Translations under genes and position numbers: made by a program
DNA from: Cliona cf. orientalis
Taxonomy: Eukaryota > Porifera > Demospongiae > Clionaida > Clionaidae
NCBI GenBank assembly: GCA_963930775.1
Contig: OZ005694.1
Span: 9,688,899-9,752,898 of the forward strand
Length of the DNA stretch: 64,000 nucleotides
Direction of reading: 5' to 3'
The notes under the pieces: generated by a model
The model's input: the letters and a program-made list of their open reading frames with translations, nothing else
Told to the model about the DNA's origin: nothing
Databases searched by the model: none
Shown: piece by piece, positions 12,701 to 26,531 of the stretch
How the letters are laid out: each line of letters begins with the position of its first letter
Numbering within the stretch: the first letter of the stretch is position 1

Positions 12701-13767
12701 ATTACCGATGTATACTTTTTCCTATCCTCGTCTGAGATGTTCGTAGAAGTAAGGACGTTATCTGCGTCCTGGCCCATGCAGTACAGTAGTGTACTCACTT
12801 GGCGAGTCTCGCTCTCTGTGCTCAAGCCTGACGCCAGCCGAAATTGCTCGAATCGAGCCTTCCATCGTGCCCAGTCATCTGGGTTTTTGAAATCAAACGC
12901 TTCGGGAGTTTCGAGGCGGATAGTCGCCATCCCGCGCTGCCACCATGTAGTGTTTCTCAATAGAACTTCTGATAATAATAATTGTCAGACTCAAGTAGCA
13001 TAGCATACACACAGTAATATATACAATAACAATACAGGATACAATAGATCAATACAGGAAATGATGTAATGATAATACAATAATAATATTAACAGTCAGT
13101 CACCACAGGTCACAGCTACACAGCTTTTTAATTGGCCACACCTTATAATGCTATTTCAACTGCACATGCTCAAGCTAGCTAGAAGGGCTGTCAAATCATA
13201 AAATGATCTATGGGACTGGGCCACCATGCTGCATGTGTTCTAGAGAGCTCTGGTTAATTGTGCAGTTAGCCAGTACTGTATGATGATGATATTTGATTGT
13301 TGTTTCTTTAGCTTACAGTCAACTGCACTGACTGATAACAGTGTTGGTTCCCTCAGTCAGCTCATAAGAACAGCCAAACAACTTAACAAATTGCTGTGAG
13401 TTGATGATGCATACTCAATCATATAATATTATCATACTTCTTCTAAATTCTTCTAATTATTCGGCATTTTTACTGGAGGATTGAAAATAGTCTCTAGTTT
13501 TCAGCAAAGGTCATTATAACCTCTAAAATTCGGCAAGTATTATGATTTTCATGCCAAAATATTTAGAAGAAATACGGTATATACACGACAGTCACATACA
13601 ACCACTGAACTATGAACAGTACTGCCATACTTCACAGTGGCATGTTTTCTCACCACAGCCTTTGGAATAATCGTTTCACTGGTGATGGACGGAGATCATT
13701 GAAAGCAGCAGCAGAGGAGAGAAACTCAAATTCTGACTTTGCCAAACTAGATGTTGATTTTAATTAA
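725..13767 (+). CDS. NLR-A, 3' part: LRR exons and C-terminal tail of an NLR-type receptor
   Basis: Eleven exons of exactly 84 bp each encode one 28-residue ribonuclease-inhibitor-type leucine-rich repeat (pattern LxxNxIGxxGAQALAEGL). They lie at 725-808, 1140-1223, 1822-1905, 4425-4508, 4600-4683, 5304-5387, 5492-5575, 7013-7096, 7654-7737, 7853-7936 and 13312-13395. Each starts one base into a codon after AG and ends before GT with two bases left over, so any exon can be skipped or repeated without loss of frame. A last exon, 13659-13767, ends in TAA. The CARD and NACHT exons expected upstream are outside the window; NLR-B at 29304-46146 shows the whole architecture. A Gypsy element sits in the intron before the last LRR exon. 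LRRs of this family act as the sensing module; the ligand is unknown. Exon use is inferred from splice sites, not from RNA. Confidence 0.8.
1278..1421. mobile_element. Foldback MITE with TA target
   Basis: The two ends are long inverted repeats (GTTAGACACTGTTTAG at left, CTAAACAGTGTCTAAC at right) extending inward through GATTTAGAAGACC and GGTCTTCTAAATC. TA lies on both sides. About 144 bp, no coding capacity, in an NLR-A intron. The superfamily is not certain; the TA target suggests Tc1/mariner. Confidence 0.75.
2231..4014. mobile_element. Long-TIR foldback DNA element with unrelated interior
   Basis: Inverted repeats of roughly 400 bp (about 2231-2650 and 3610-4014) are nearly identical by eye. 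The tips read AGCCAGCGGTCCA with TA outside each. Because the arms are mirror copies, the same spurious peptide starting MCMLLSSAHKKCLAQ appears on + at 2466 and on - at 3789. The 950-bp interior is unlike the arms: a CT/CA-rich stretch at 3105-3185 is followed by AG and an exon-like segment near 3225-3335 (IDEYEMMRSR), and the minus strand at 3359-3550 is open for 63 residues. The interior may be captured host sequence. No transposase was recognised. Confidence 0.7.
5804..6426. mobile_element. TIR element CCCTCGCGAAAGAGGG, TA target, only in block A
   Basis: Ends are CCCTCGCGAAAGAGGGCCCA and its reverse complement, flanked by TA. Block B at about 41,890 reads straight through the same site in otherwise matching DNA (GCTGATTTCAA before, CATTATG after), so this is an insertion after duplication or a loss from B. 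The 623-bp interior has no convincing gene. Confidence 0.8.
8896..9057 (-). repeat. LTR of the Gypsy element (3' LTR in element orientation)
   Basis: 162 bp, TG...CA bounded, preceded by the target copy GGTCA at 8891-8895. The purine-rich tract lies immediately inside at about 9058-9070. Confidence 0.93.
9121..12930 (-). CDS. Gag-Pol polyprotein of the Ty3/Gypsy element
   Basis: Single frame of about 1,269 residues counted from the first ATG outside the LTR. Parts in order: a Gag region, two CCHC zinc knuckles, an aspartic protease, reverse transcriptase, RNase H, and an integrase with an N-terminal zinc-binding region and a catalytic core. The order RT-RNase H-integrase is that of Ty3/Gypsy (Metaviridae) rather than Ty1/Copia. 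Gag and Pol in one frame and a short LTR resemble invertebrate Gypsy lineages such as the Mag group; that lineage placement is tentative. No envelope gene was seen. The frame looks whole. Confidence 0.93.
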   Translation of the reverse strand: MATIRLETPEAFDFKNPDDWARWKARFEQFRLASGLSTESETRQVSTLLYCMGQDADNVLTSTNISDEDRKKYTSVMAKFEEFFKVRKNTIYERARFNRRDQREGESSEQYITALYELVKNCEYGDLRDEMLRDRLVVGIRDKELSEKLQMDAALTLERAKKKIRQKEAVKEQHVQLRDGNKDNPIIVEGVHSNRPQGRPAGASREINNKSQTGRANPQCSRCGGHKHLATERCPARGAICHRCNRKGHYQSQCFSKTVASCTSEYSLDTAFLGSLDTKRETSWTTTVIINGKEVKFKLDTGAEVTAVSEQTYKSLTGIKLQKASRILYGPARQALDVIGQFTENITHQHRSAQQTVFVVRGLKTNLLGFPAITSLHLLYRVDAAHAEIPVEEHDIRRHFPDLFTGLGNLGEEYQIKLKEGATPYSLYTPRNVPIPLRTKVHDELTRMEQMGVISPVSDPTPWCAGMVVVPKKSGQVRICVDLKPLNENVLREVHPIPKVDEMLAQLAGATVFSKLDANSGFWQIPLSKESRLLTTFITPFGRYCFNKLPFGISSAPELFQRRMSAILEGLNGVLCQMDDVLIFGANKEEHDSRLAAVLKRIQSAGVTLNPDKCKFRQSSVKFLGHIIDKNGIRADPDKTSAIVEMARPENISDLRRFMGMINQLGKFSSRLAELSQPLRELLSTKRSWTWGPNQDQAFSELKAEITRPTVLALYDPQAETKISADASSFGLGAVLLQRTRDSWRPVAYASRSMSETEKRYAQIEKEALATTWACKKFSDYILGKHFQIESDHKPLIPILSTKHLDNLPPRVLRFRLRMAKFSYTIHHVPGKLLYTADTLSRAPATTTNHGTDLPDEVETFINSVIANLPASEQRLEVYRQAQLRDTTCKQAMDYCQSGWPKKQSAVSSNLLPYWSARASLTIHNNLLLYDHRIVVPPSLQSETLQRIHEGHQGITKCHMRARSSVWWPKISQHITQVVQKCPVCAKEAFNSSEPLITTPLPEYPWQVVGTDLFELKNEHYLLIVDYFSRYPEVIKLVSTTSASIIKVLQTVFSRHGIPETVRRPQYASQEFTEFAKSYGFTHTTSSARYPQSNGQAERMVQTVKRMLKRSKDPHMALLSYRATPMPWCNLSPAELLMGRRIRTPVPQTDKQMTPSWPYLEEFQKLNREFKARQKQDFDRCHRTRELPSIPADTEVWITSDGEQRHGKVITPSDTPRSYLVDTPTGVIRRNRRHLNILPNNPEPEPHNDTPQEPSPEISPQEPIPEISK
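12946..13107 (-). repeat. LTR of the Gypsy element (5' LTR in element orientation)
   Basis: 162 bp, direct copy of 8896-9057, followed by the target copy GGTCA at 13108-13112. Confidence 0.93.
13433..13580. mobile_element. MITE shared by both blocks (TTCTTCTAAA family), block A copy
   Basis: The left end resembles TACCGTATTTCTTCTAA and the right end reads TTTAGAAGAAATACGGTA, an inverted pair. The same element is at the same place in block B (44503-44667), so it was there before the duplication. A further end fragment of the family is near 4876-4915. Lies in the last NLR-A intron. Confidence 0.65.
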
Positions 13768-14330
13768 CGTAAGTGCATTTGCCGGACCAGTGCATGCAAT
13801 GAACCAAATTAACTATTTCAGAATAAGTGAAAGCCTGTGATGTACACTATATCTCGATCGTACTTACTGTTGCTTTTGTCTTCCTCAGGGATTAATTACT
13901 GGGTCTCCAGAGAAGGAGGAGGGGGCAGTAGAGGCCGCTGGAGGGTGCCCAGAGAGATAGTGATGACCACACGGACTACTACGGTACATCGATCTACATC
14001 TAGCTACCGAGTCTACTGCCGAGCTACGGGGTGCGGTGCTGTCATGACAGTGGAATAACTTATCAAGTTTCAGCTTGGCCCGGCAGTATATTGATCGATA
14101 TCAGCTGTAGATACAAACATCTAAAGTATCGATTTTCATCTAAATTTTGTGCCTTTCTGTATCTACAATGTGTTTTTATTTTCAAAGGAGCCGACACACT
14201 AAGCAGAAAAAATATTAAATTTTTGTCCGGAAACTAGTAGAGTGTGAACAAACATGGTAACGGTCGTCATAATAATAATTTTTAGCTGATCATAGTGTGC
14301 TTCAAATAGAACGATTCTGGATGATCATGA
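13768..14330 (+). other. NLR-A to SPG7-A intergenic region
   Basis: No gene is recognised. The sequence is shared with 46147-46729 in block B. It presumably holds the NLR 3' end and the SPG7 promoter, but no core promoter motif could be assigned with confidence. A short part (TCTGTATCTAC region, about 14111-14175) recurs at about 16195-16260 inside SPG7-A. Confidence 0.6.
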
Positions 14331-14400
14331 GATTGATACCTGGTTCGTCTACTTTTGTTTCGTCTACTACTGGGTCCGTCTACTCTTTTTTCGTCTACTC

Positions 14401-14526
14401 CTGTTATGTCTACTATTGTATAAATACTTCAATTTGGTACTTAAAAAGTGTTTTAGTATGTTCCTGTTATGTCTACTATTGTATAAATACTTCAATTTGG
14501 TACTTAAAAAGTGTTTTAGTATGTTC
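14401..14526 (+). repeat. Perfect two-copy 63-bp tandem repeat inside the MULE
   Basis: Units 14401-14463 and 14464-14526 are identical by eye (both contain CTTCAATTTGGTACTT). No function is seen; the period is a multiple of three, which keeps a spurious frame open. Confidence 0.85.
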
Positions 14527-14830
14527 AAATGACAGTTCAAAGATTAAAATAGTAGCTGTGTGGTACTGCTGTCCATAGATTATGGTACAAAGAATGAAAG
14601 TTCAAAGGTTAATAGTAGGTATTTGAATGAGTGTATATTATTATGTGTGTGTTGCTTATTAAGTGCTGTGTATATGTATATGTGTGTGTGTGTGCTTCAG
14701 TTTTTTTTTTGCTGGTATCAAGAAAAATTATAATTAAACCACAACGTATTAGATTTGGTAATGGTCGCATGCCTAGTGGCCAAGCATATGATCACTTTGT
14801 TGATTATTTTGAGGGGACATTAGCCTAAGT

Positions 14831-15139
14831 CATTGGAATGTCCACCTTATTGATGGACCGCGTACAAATAACAACCTTGAAGGTTGGCACAGCAGAGTTA
14901 AAACTCTGGCTGGTAAAACCCACCTGAACATTTTCGAAATCGTTGAACTGTTCAAGACTGAACAGTCTAACATGGAAGCCAGCATCCTGCAGCTCACTTC
15001 AGGAGGAACATTGAGAAGCAAAGGAGTCAGCAGGAAGAGAAAAGAAGAAAGAATAAGAAAGATACAGGAGAAGTTTGACGAAGGAGACTATACTCTGATG
15101 GAGTACCTTGGTGCCTTGTACAGATGGGTTGGATTTTAA
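14831..15139 (+). pseudogene. C-terminal fragment of a MULE/FLYWCH-type transposase
   Basis: An open frame of 102 residues ending in TAA contains DGPRTNNNLEGWHSRVK, the conserved RTNN-EGWH signature near the C-terminus of MULE-domain proteins, followed by a lysine/arginine-rich helix and a short tail. Just upstream, in another frame (about 14740-14828), AYDHFVDYFEGTLA resembles the segment that normally precedes it, so the fragment is frame-broken there and lacks the catalytic domain. It lies within the GTCTACT inverted repeats and explains the element's origin. Confidence 0.75.
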
Positions 15140-16264
15140 ACTGTCAAACACTTGGACACTATACTCTGATTCATTTCATTCTCGAACACTGATTATGTTG
15201 TTATTGTTTTGCACTGTATTGATTATTTTTATAGACATAACAGGAGTAGACGAAATGAGAGTAGACGAAAAAAGAGTAGACGAACCAAGTAGTAGACGAA
15301 ACAAAAGTAGACGAACCAGGTACACAGGGATCATGATACCTCTTTGCCAGTGGCACCAGCGATTGCTCCTGAGTCGCTCCTTCCTATCGAGAGCAGCAAC
15401 CTTCTTTGGTGGACGAAGAAGATATGATCTTTGTAGGAGCATCAGCAGCGCAGTATTTGTATAATTCTCAAGCCACTACTCTATCAGAACTCAATGAGAA
15501 CTGCAATCATTGTCAAGAATGTATCCGGGGAACTTCTCCTGCTATAGCTAGTCGAAGGATTATGGGCTCGCGATCGGGAGGGTGCGCAGATCACAGAGAT
15601 TGTTAAGACACAGAGAGGGAGGTGTTTCATTGATGCAGAAGCGCTTTTCCTCCGATGATAAGAACTACAGGAGGAGTAAGTTCATGAAGATTATTAATTT
15701 TGTCAGTTTGTATTGGCATAGCCACTGGTTATTGTGGCTTGTATAAATTAAAGCGCTCCAGTTACCTCATGCGCTGAGGCTACAGTAAAACACAATTTTA
15801 AAATTTAAAGTTAATGTACATTGTACGTATCTTGATCATGATACCATATTAAACTTGTACACCCAGTTGCTGGGGTGCTACGGTAGTTGCTAGCCTATGA
15901 GTACATGTATATTGACTGTGCATAGGTGACCCTGTTCCCGAAGAGGAGGATAATTCACATGTTTTTTCGGAACTGAAATTTTTATGGACTGCAGTATTGT
16001 GATTACTGATCAATACTATGAAAACAATTGCTATCACGTAACAATGGCCAGTGAAGGAAAGGATCTGATGATTTCTTGTCAGCATTTTGTTGACTTGCAT
16101 GTGCTAGAAGCAAGTGCAACTCAGATAACTCATGTTAGGTTGATATGACCTACCACTTTTTGCAGTGATATATATATATATATATATAATATATAGACAC
16201 AAACATCTCATGTTTTATCAGTTTTTCATTTAAATGTTGTAGCTTTCTGTATCTACTATGTATA

Positions 16265-16365
16265 GGTTACATCACGAGGTGGAGGTCTCTACGGGATTTA
16301 CACACCGAGGGCCGGAGGCCCGAGGCTGTGTAAATCGCGTAGAGACCGAACCGAGCGATGTAACC
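16265..16365. mobile_element. Foldback element with CGAGGGC...GCCCGAG core, copy 1
   Basis: A near-perfect hairpin: GGTTACATC pairs with GATGTAACC, GGTCTCTACG with CGTAGAGACC, and GATTTACACA with TGTGTAAATC, closing on GGGCCGGAGGCCC. It lies in the deleted middle of SPG7-A. Related copies are at 45027-45126 and 45690-45788. Confidence 0.7.
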
Positions 16366-16846
16366 AACTTGTACCATGGGCTACGTGGTCCTGACAACGT
16401 ATCTACGGCCTAGCAACTACTGCTAGTGGAGATGGACAGTGAGGCGTTCATTTTGATGACGAATGACATTTTTTGCATTTATATACGATTTTAGTTAGTC
16501 AATTGTTGTTAATTTGGTACAGTCAGTGGCTACAGGCACTCATGTACACATCATAGATTATTTACCATGTACATGTGTATACCAGTATATACGATGTAGG
16601 CATAGACCCCCTTGAGGGTGTGGTCATGTTAGCGTCCACCAATCGTGTTGACATCCTCGACCAGGCCCTGCTCAGGCCAGGAAGATTCGACCGACAGATC
16701 TTGATCAACCTCCCTACGTTGCCCGAGAGGAAGGCCATCTTTGAGGTCTACCTCAAGAAGATCTTGCTGGAGAAATCGGTGGATGCTTATTCATCTCGAC
16801 TGGCGGCTCTCACACCTGGACACAGCAGTATGCATGATGACTGTAA

Positions 16847-17281
<435 letters not shown>

Positions 17282-18090
17282 TGATTATCATGTGACTGTC
17301 ATGTGACCGACCGCCCACCCCATGGCCCAGGCATGGAGAAGAAGAGTAATGTGATGTCACCGGCCGAAAGGAGAGTGGTGGCGTTTCACGAGGCGGGTCA
17401 CGCTCTGACCGGGTGAATGCTCGAACACACGGACCCCATCATGAAAGTTAGTACATGTAGCTACATGTACATGCATGTACATGTACATGTACATGTGTGC
17501 CTGCTATGCAATGCATGTGGATCGGGAAATTTGTGATATTTGCTGTTAGTGTGCACCAGATATACATGTATCAGGATCATCATCATAATATTAAATTTAT
17601 TATTAGATAGCAAAATTTTCATAAGAAATGTATATTGCGTAATACAATAATATTCACTTGTATGTGTACCTACCTTAAATATAACATATTTTTACTAAAG
17701 GTGAGTATTGTTCCTCGGACCAAGGGAGCGCTGGGGTTTGCTCAGTACTTACCGTCCGATCAGAAACTCTACACAACTGAACAGGTTTATCATCATAAAC
17801 TCTTAACTTCATGTATTTATAGTAGTTTGTGAGGTAATGGCGTATATCAAGCTGCCTTGTATAGCCCTTTGTGAATTGTATCACTGCATGTTTTGTTTTT
17901 CTTTCTCATTGGCAGCTGTCTGATAGGATGTGCATGACACTGGGAGGAAGAGCAGCTGAAGCTATCACATTCAGGAAGATCACTACAGGTGATAGAAACT
18001 CTTATCTCTCTCCCTCTCTTTCTCTCTCTCCTTTTCCCACTCCCTCCTCCTCTCTCTCTCTCCCTTCCTCCTCTCTTCCAATAAAATTAC

Positions 18091-18207
18091 ACTGACCTCT
18101 TTCTTTAGGAGCCCAGGATGACCTCTCTCTCTCCCTCCCCCCTTCTTCCTTCTTCTCTTTCTCCCTCCCTTTAAATTGACCTCTTTCTTCAGGAGCCCAG
18201 GATGACC
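18091..18207 (+). repeat. Duplicated splice acceptor and exon start in SPG7-A
   Basis: TGACCTCTTTCTTTAGGAGC with CCAGGATGACC following (about 18091-18122) is repeated 86 bp on (18177-18207) as the true acceptor plus exon start AQDDL. The first copy is followed by CT-rich DNA, not exon, and may act as a decoy acceptor. SPG7-B has one copy only. Confidence 0.75.
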
Positions 18208-19266
18208 TTGACAAGGTGACCCAAATGGCATATCGTCAGGTGGTGGAGTTTGGCATGAGTCCCACCATTGGCCACATCTCTCTGCCTCACAAGAAGCCCT
18301 CTGAACCGGCCAAGAGAATGTACAGTGACAAGCTGGCCAGGATGATCGATCAGGTAGTGTGTATATTATTATTATTTGACACCCTTTACCGAATGATGCA
18401 AAATGGTTTGACAAAGGTCGTCACACGTATATACTGCAGACGGGCACAGAATGCAGTTGATGCATGCGACAATGGAATATTGTTTGCCTCTAAAGATTGG
18501 GCGAGGCCTGAGCATAACAATAATTAATTATTTTGTGCCGAATTTTTAGGAAATTTTAATTTGGGTGCGATAAGTCTGTGTGCATAATGATTTATAATTG
18601 ACACTGCACACATCTTTTATTCTCTCCACAGGAAGTGAAGAGCATTGTCGATAGAGCGTACAACAAGGCAGAGAGCTTACTAAAGGAGAACGCCACCAAA
18701 CTTAGCAAGGTACAGCGAATTGTACAAACGGGCTCACTACGTGTAGTTATACGTACGGTAAAGCAACATTTTTATGCTCTCCCCCTCCTTCCTCATTTCT
18801 GTCACTCTCTCTCTCTTTCTTTCTCTCTCTCTCTCTCCCTCTGCAGCTTGCTAAATGTCTACTGGAGAGAGAGGTACTGAACTACAAAGACATAGTGGAA
18901 ATACTGGGACCACTGCCTCACGACAAGAAGTTCCATCACCACCATGAACTGCAGGACATGTGGTGCAAATAGTAATAATATTTGTTATACCAATACTTGT
19001 ACGTTTGTATGTTCCCCTCACCACTGCATCTATTGTGATGCATTTCAACAAAAGATTATCAATGAATATCACACTCTTGATCATAGCTACTGATCAGCCT
19101 ACAAAAATAATAAAATGTGCACAATTCTATAATCGTGTACTAACAGCTAAGAATGTTATACTCTACGAAACTACAAAGTCAGGTTCTCACTATAAACTAT
19201 TGCTAGCTATATTATACTTCAGTTTTTCTTTGATATACCGTAGTGTGGCAGAATTAGTTCGTTCAA

Positions 19267-19752
19267 TCAATCGAGCAGGCGCAAGAGGAGCTCCTGGAGG
19301 CGATGGCGTGAATTTTCACCGTCAATCATATCATTGTAGTCCAAGTCATCATCACCCTCAGCCATGGCAATGGACAATTCCTTGGGCTTTGAGTATTTCT
19401 CAATTATTGGATTAATAATATTGTAGAAGTGTTTCTTATCTGCATGTGAGCTTACCCTGAACCATACTGAGCCACCATTTTTCTTTTTAAGTTCATCTTG
19501 TGCAGCTTTCACTGCCGCCGTGCAATCGCCAGATATTTGGTATGATTTATCTATTTGTAGGTAATTCAGAGGATTATCTTTGGGTTTGTGCTCGGTTTTT
19601 CGAGTTTGAATTCCAACGACTGTATAGAACTTGACATGATTGGCTCTCTCTACCGTAATGGCGTAAATTTTTCACTTTTCAGTAGCTTAAACGGACTCAA
19701 GCATCAACAGTGCACCAAGTGAGAACACAAGAATGATGACCAGCTTTCCCAT
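19267..19752 (-). pseudogene. Broken block A copy of the small secreted protein gene
   Basis: The ATG at 19752 starts MGKLVIILVFSLGALLMLES, the same signal peptide as the intact gene at 53228-53716. The frame then meets TAA (19689-19687, CAA in block B) and TGA soon after. Downstream the frame is open to the TGA at 19267 and ends in AMAEGDDD...MIDGENS, close to the block B tail. The middle (DNPLNYLQIDKSYQ...DCTAAVKAAQDEL) is only weakly alignable to block B, although the flanks and both ends are almost identical. It is a pseudogene as read; an unspliced-intron explanation for the stops was not supported by good splice sites. Confidence 0.65.
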
Positions 19753-20100
19753 GGCTAGTTGGCGGCCAACTGTTTATAGCTGTGCTTTTAGATGTTCAGA
19801 TCTTTCTCTGATGGGTGGTTTTCACGTTGCTGCTTTCTTGAGTTGGGCTCCTTCCTTTGTAGGATGGTGGTGATCGAATCGAACGTACACACGCATTTAT
19901 ATACAACACTGCAAAACCCTACAGTGCTATACTTCCTCCCTATCTGCTTCTGCATAGCTATCTACCAAGAGTGGTAATGATAATTAATATAATTTTTATA
20001 CGCTTGAATCTTTATTATGCTTTTCCTCGTGCAAAGTCAAGTGTATGGTTTCAGAGGATTCTTGTGACTGTGATATTATGAGTGATCTCATTAGCTTGAG

Positions 20101-20284
20101 GTATTATGAAGAAGGTAACTTGGTTACTAATAATAGAACAGTTTAGCTTCTGTTCGCGGTGCTTTGAGGCAAGAAAATAATTTTTTTTGTGTAAGACGTG
20201 TGATCCTATTAATTATTATTTAAGGTATTGTAATTGTGAAGAAGGCAGCTTGGTTGCCAGTAATAGACCAGTTTAGCTTCTGTT
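20101..20284. repeat. Two tandem hairpin-bearing repeats upstream of the secreted gene, block A
   Basis: Unit 1 (20101-20154) and unit 2 (20225-20284) share GAAGG...CTTGGTT and AATAGA-CAGTTTAGCTTC. Each holds a short hairpin: GGTAAC-TTG-GTTACT (20114-20128) and GGCAGC-TTG-GTTGCC (20244-20258). Bases that differ between units differ on both arms so that pairing is kept. Block B conserves both (54078-54092, 54209-54223). Confidence 0.6.
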
Positions 20285-20811
20285 TATCTCTAGATAATAA
20301 GTCGGATTGTTATACCCAACATGCATGCAGGAATTAACCATTTTGTGGGTATATAATTATAATAATTATATTATTAAAATTTAACGTGATGTTTATATTC
20401 CGCCATCGGTAGCGTTTATTGAATTAGCCGTAACATGCCGGTATTGTTGAAATGTTGTATAGTACGTACCGAAACCGTGCAAAACAAAGGATACCAATTA
20501 CTGCCGAAGTCGCTTACAAGACTATAGCTAGTTCCCACAGGAAAACCGGTACCAGTGCATGGGATGAATATTTAATATAATATTCTATATTATTATTATG
20601 ATAGTTACATGTTGCTATTTTGGTAGCAGTCACTACTGACCCGTTAACCATCATACTAATGACCCTCGATCTATCACCTCTAACTATCCCACAATTTGGG
20701 GTTGAAGATTATGTTGCTATGGTAACTGCTACTAAATAGCTATAGCAAGACCTAGTATATATAATTGACTTGTAATGAGACAGCCTATACATAATAACAC
20801 TTTTAGCAGGC

Positions 20812-20990
20812 TATACCGTATAGCGGGAAATTTTCGAGGGAGAAACTTTCGCGGAATTCGAATGTTAAAATTGGTTGCATAATGGGTGTGGCATGCCTAG
20901 AATTTCGTGGAGAAAACTTTCGCGGATGGCTGAAAAATCGCGAAATTCGTGAAACTTTTCTCCCTCGAAAGTTTCCCGCTATACGGTATA
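20812..20990. mobile_element. MITE with TATACCGTATAGCGGGAAA ends
   Basis: Inverted ends TATACCGTATAGCGGGAAA and TTTCCCGCTATACGGTATA continue inward through CGAGGGAGAAAC and GTTTCTCCCTCG-like arms. Block B lacks it (compare 54540-54620). A cousin with similar tips lies at 36544-36962. Confidence 0.7.
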
Positions 20991-21130
20991 GTTAGGCTAT
21001 GATATAGGGGTGTGGCCATTTTCTATTATAGCTGTTAACTTCAGGTGTGGTATATACTATGACATTGTGGATGAGGGACAGAATAGTCACAGAAAACTAT
21101 TATTACAAGTTAATTAAAGCCAAATTATTT

Positions 21131-25720
<4,590 letters not shown>

Positions 25721-26201
25721 TCTATTAAAAGCGCATGCGTATGTGTTTGTGTGTTTTGTTCCTCGTGTTTCCTGGTCGGACTGCAAAGAATCAATTACAG
25801 GAGGCCATAATCGAACCTTTCTTCGTATATGAGCTATTGTAAGTGCAAAAGAAACCGATCATTTTGACAGATTTTAATTTTTCCTACATGATTGTTGACT
25901 ATTCCAATTATAATTTGGGCTTTTCCATTTAACACCCCAACACTTCTGAGGGGTGTAAATTTATGCCATTTTAATGAGTTTTTGACGGTAAAAATAGATT
26001 TTTTAATCCTTTTTGTTTGGTTCTTGATGGTTGAAATCAATAATTATTAGGGGTAAATCAAAATAATTTTGGTCTTCCGTGGGGGTGTATCTTTACATAT
26101 CGGAATAGCCCATTGTGTATTGTACCAGTGTACGCAATGTCTTGCTGTACAAAGGAATGCAGTGAAGTGAACAATGTTCGTGCTGTTGCTCCTATTGTGG
26201 A

Positions 26202-26531
26202 GTGTTGATCGATCAAATAATCATAATTGCCTGTCTTAGTTGTAGGGAGAGTTTTAGGAAGCGAGGTAGACCACAGAAAGCGGCCGAAATTGATGGCTTT
26301 TCGGTAGGGCATAGTGGTGGTAGACCCCACAATACTACCAGAGAAACTGGCTCCTTCGTTAGTGATGGTCGTCCCCGTGGCACAAACCAGGAAGCAGGCT
26401 ATGCTGTCAGTGATGGACAACCACACTTATGAAGCAGGCTTTTCTGTTTGTAATGATCGACCAACTAAAGATGCTGGTAGCAATGTAAGTGGTGGACGAC
26501 CATGCAACACCACATCCCCAGTAGCTGCATA
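26202..26531 (+). pseudogene. Decayed GRP-repeat coding fragment (transposon-associated type)
   Basis: The + frame begins with KRGRPQK, an AT-hook-like core, followed by repeats of the form GGRPHNTTRETGSFVSDGRP and GRPRGTNQEAGYAVSDG. After a shift of frame near 26425 the repeat continues as EAGFSVCNDRP and GGRPCNTTSP. Such GRP-x-T-xEAG-x-S repeats recur in repetitive, transposon-linked proteins of early animals, as I recall them. No start, catalytic domain or splice context was found. A dead fragment is likely. Confidence 0.45.

Larger units (their letters stand above)
8896..13107 (-). mobile_element. Ty3/Gypsy LTR retrotransposon, whole-looking and young
   Basis: Two 162-bp direct LTRs (8896-9057 and 12946-13107), each beginning TG and ending CA, differ at one position by eye. 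Both sides carry the 5-bp target duplication GGTCA. Reading on the minus strand, a TGG primer-site-like segment follows the upstream LTR and a purine-rich tract (about 9058-9070) precedes the downstream LTR. One uninterrupted gag-pol frame lies between. It sits in an intron of NLR-A in the opposite orientation. Block B keeps the empty site at 44186-44190. Near-identical LTRs plus the empty sister site indicate an insertion later than the block duplication. Confidence 0.95.
14331..15328. mobile_element. MULE (Mutator-like) element inserted at the SPG7-A start codon
   Basis: About 998 bp flanked by an 8-bp direct repeat GATCATGA (14323-14330 and 15329-15336). The ends are inverted repeats built from GTCTACT-type units (TACCTGGTTCGTCTAC at left, GTAGACGAACCAGGTA at right). 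The interior carries a MULE transposase fragment. The matching block B sequence has no insertion: its paraplegin leader begins directly at 46730. The right-hand target copy contains the ATG of SPG7-A. An 8-bp target duplication is typical of Mutator-type transposition. Confidence 0.8.

Noticed and set aside
20101-20284. Possible CRISPR-like repeat pair
   Set aside because: Only two imperfect units, unequal spacing and a eukaryotic setting. No CRISPR array is present in the window.
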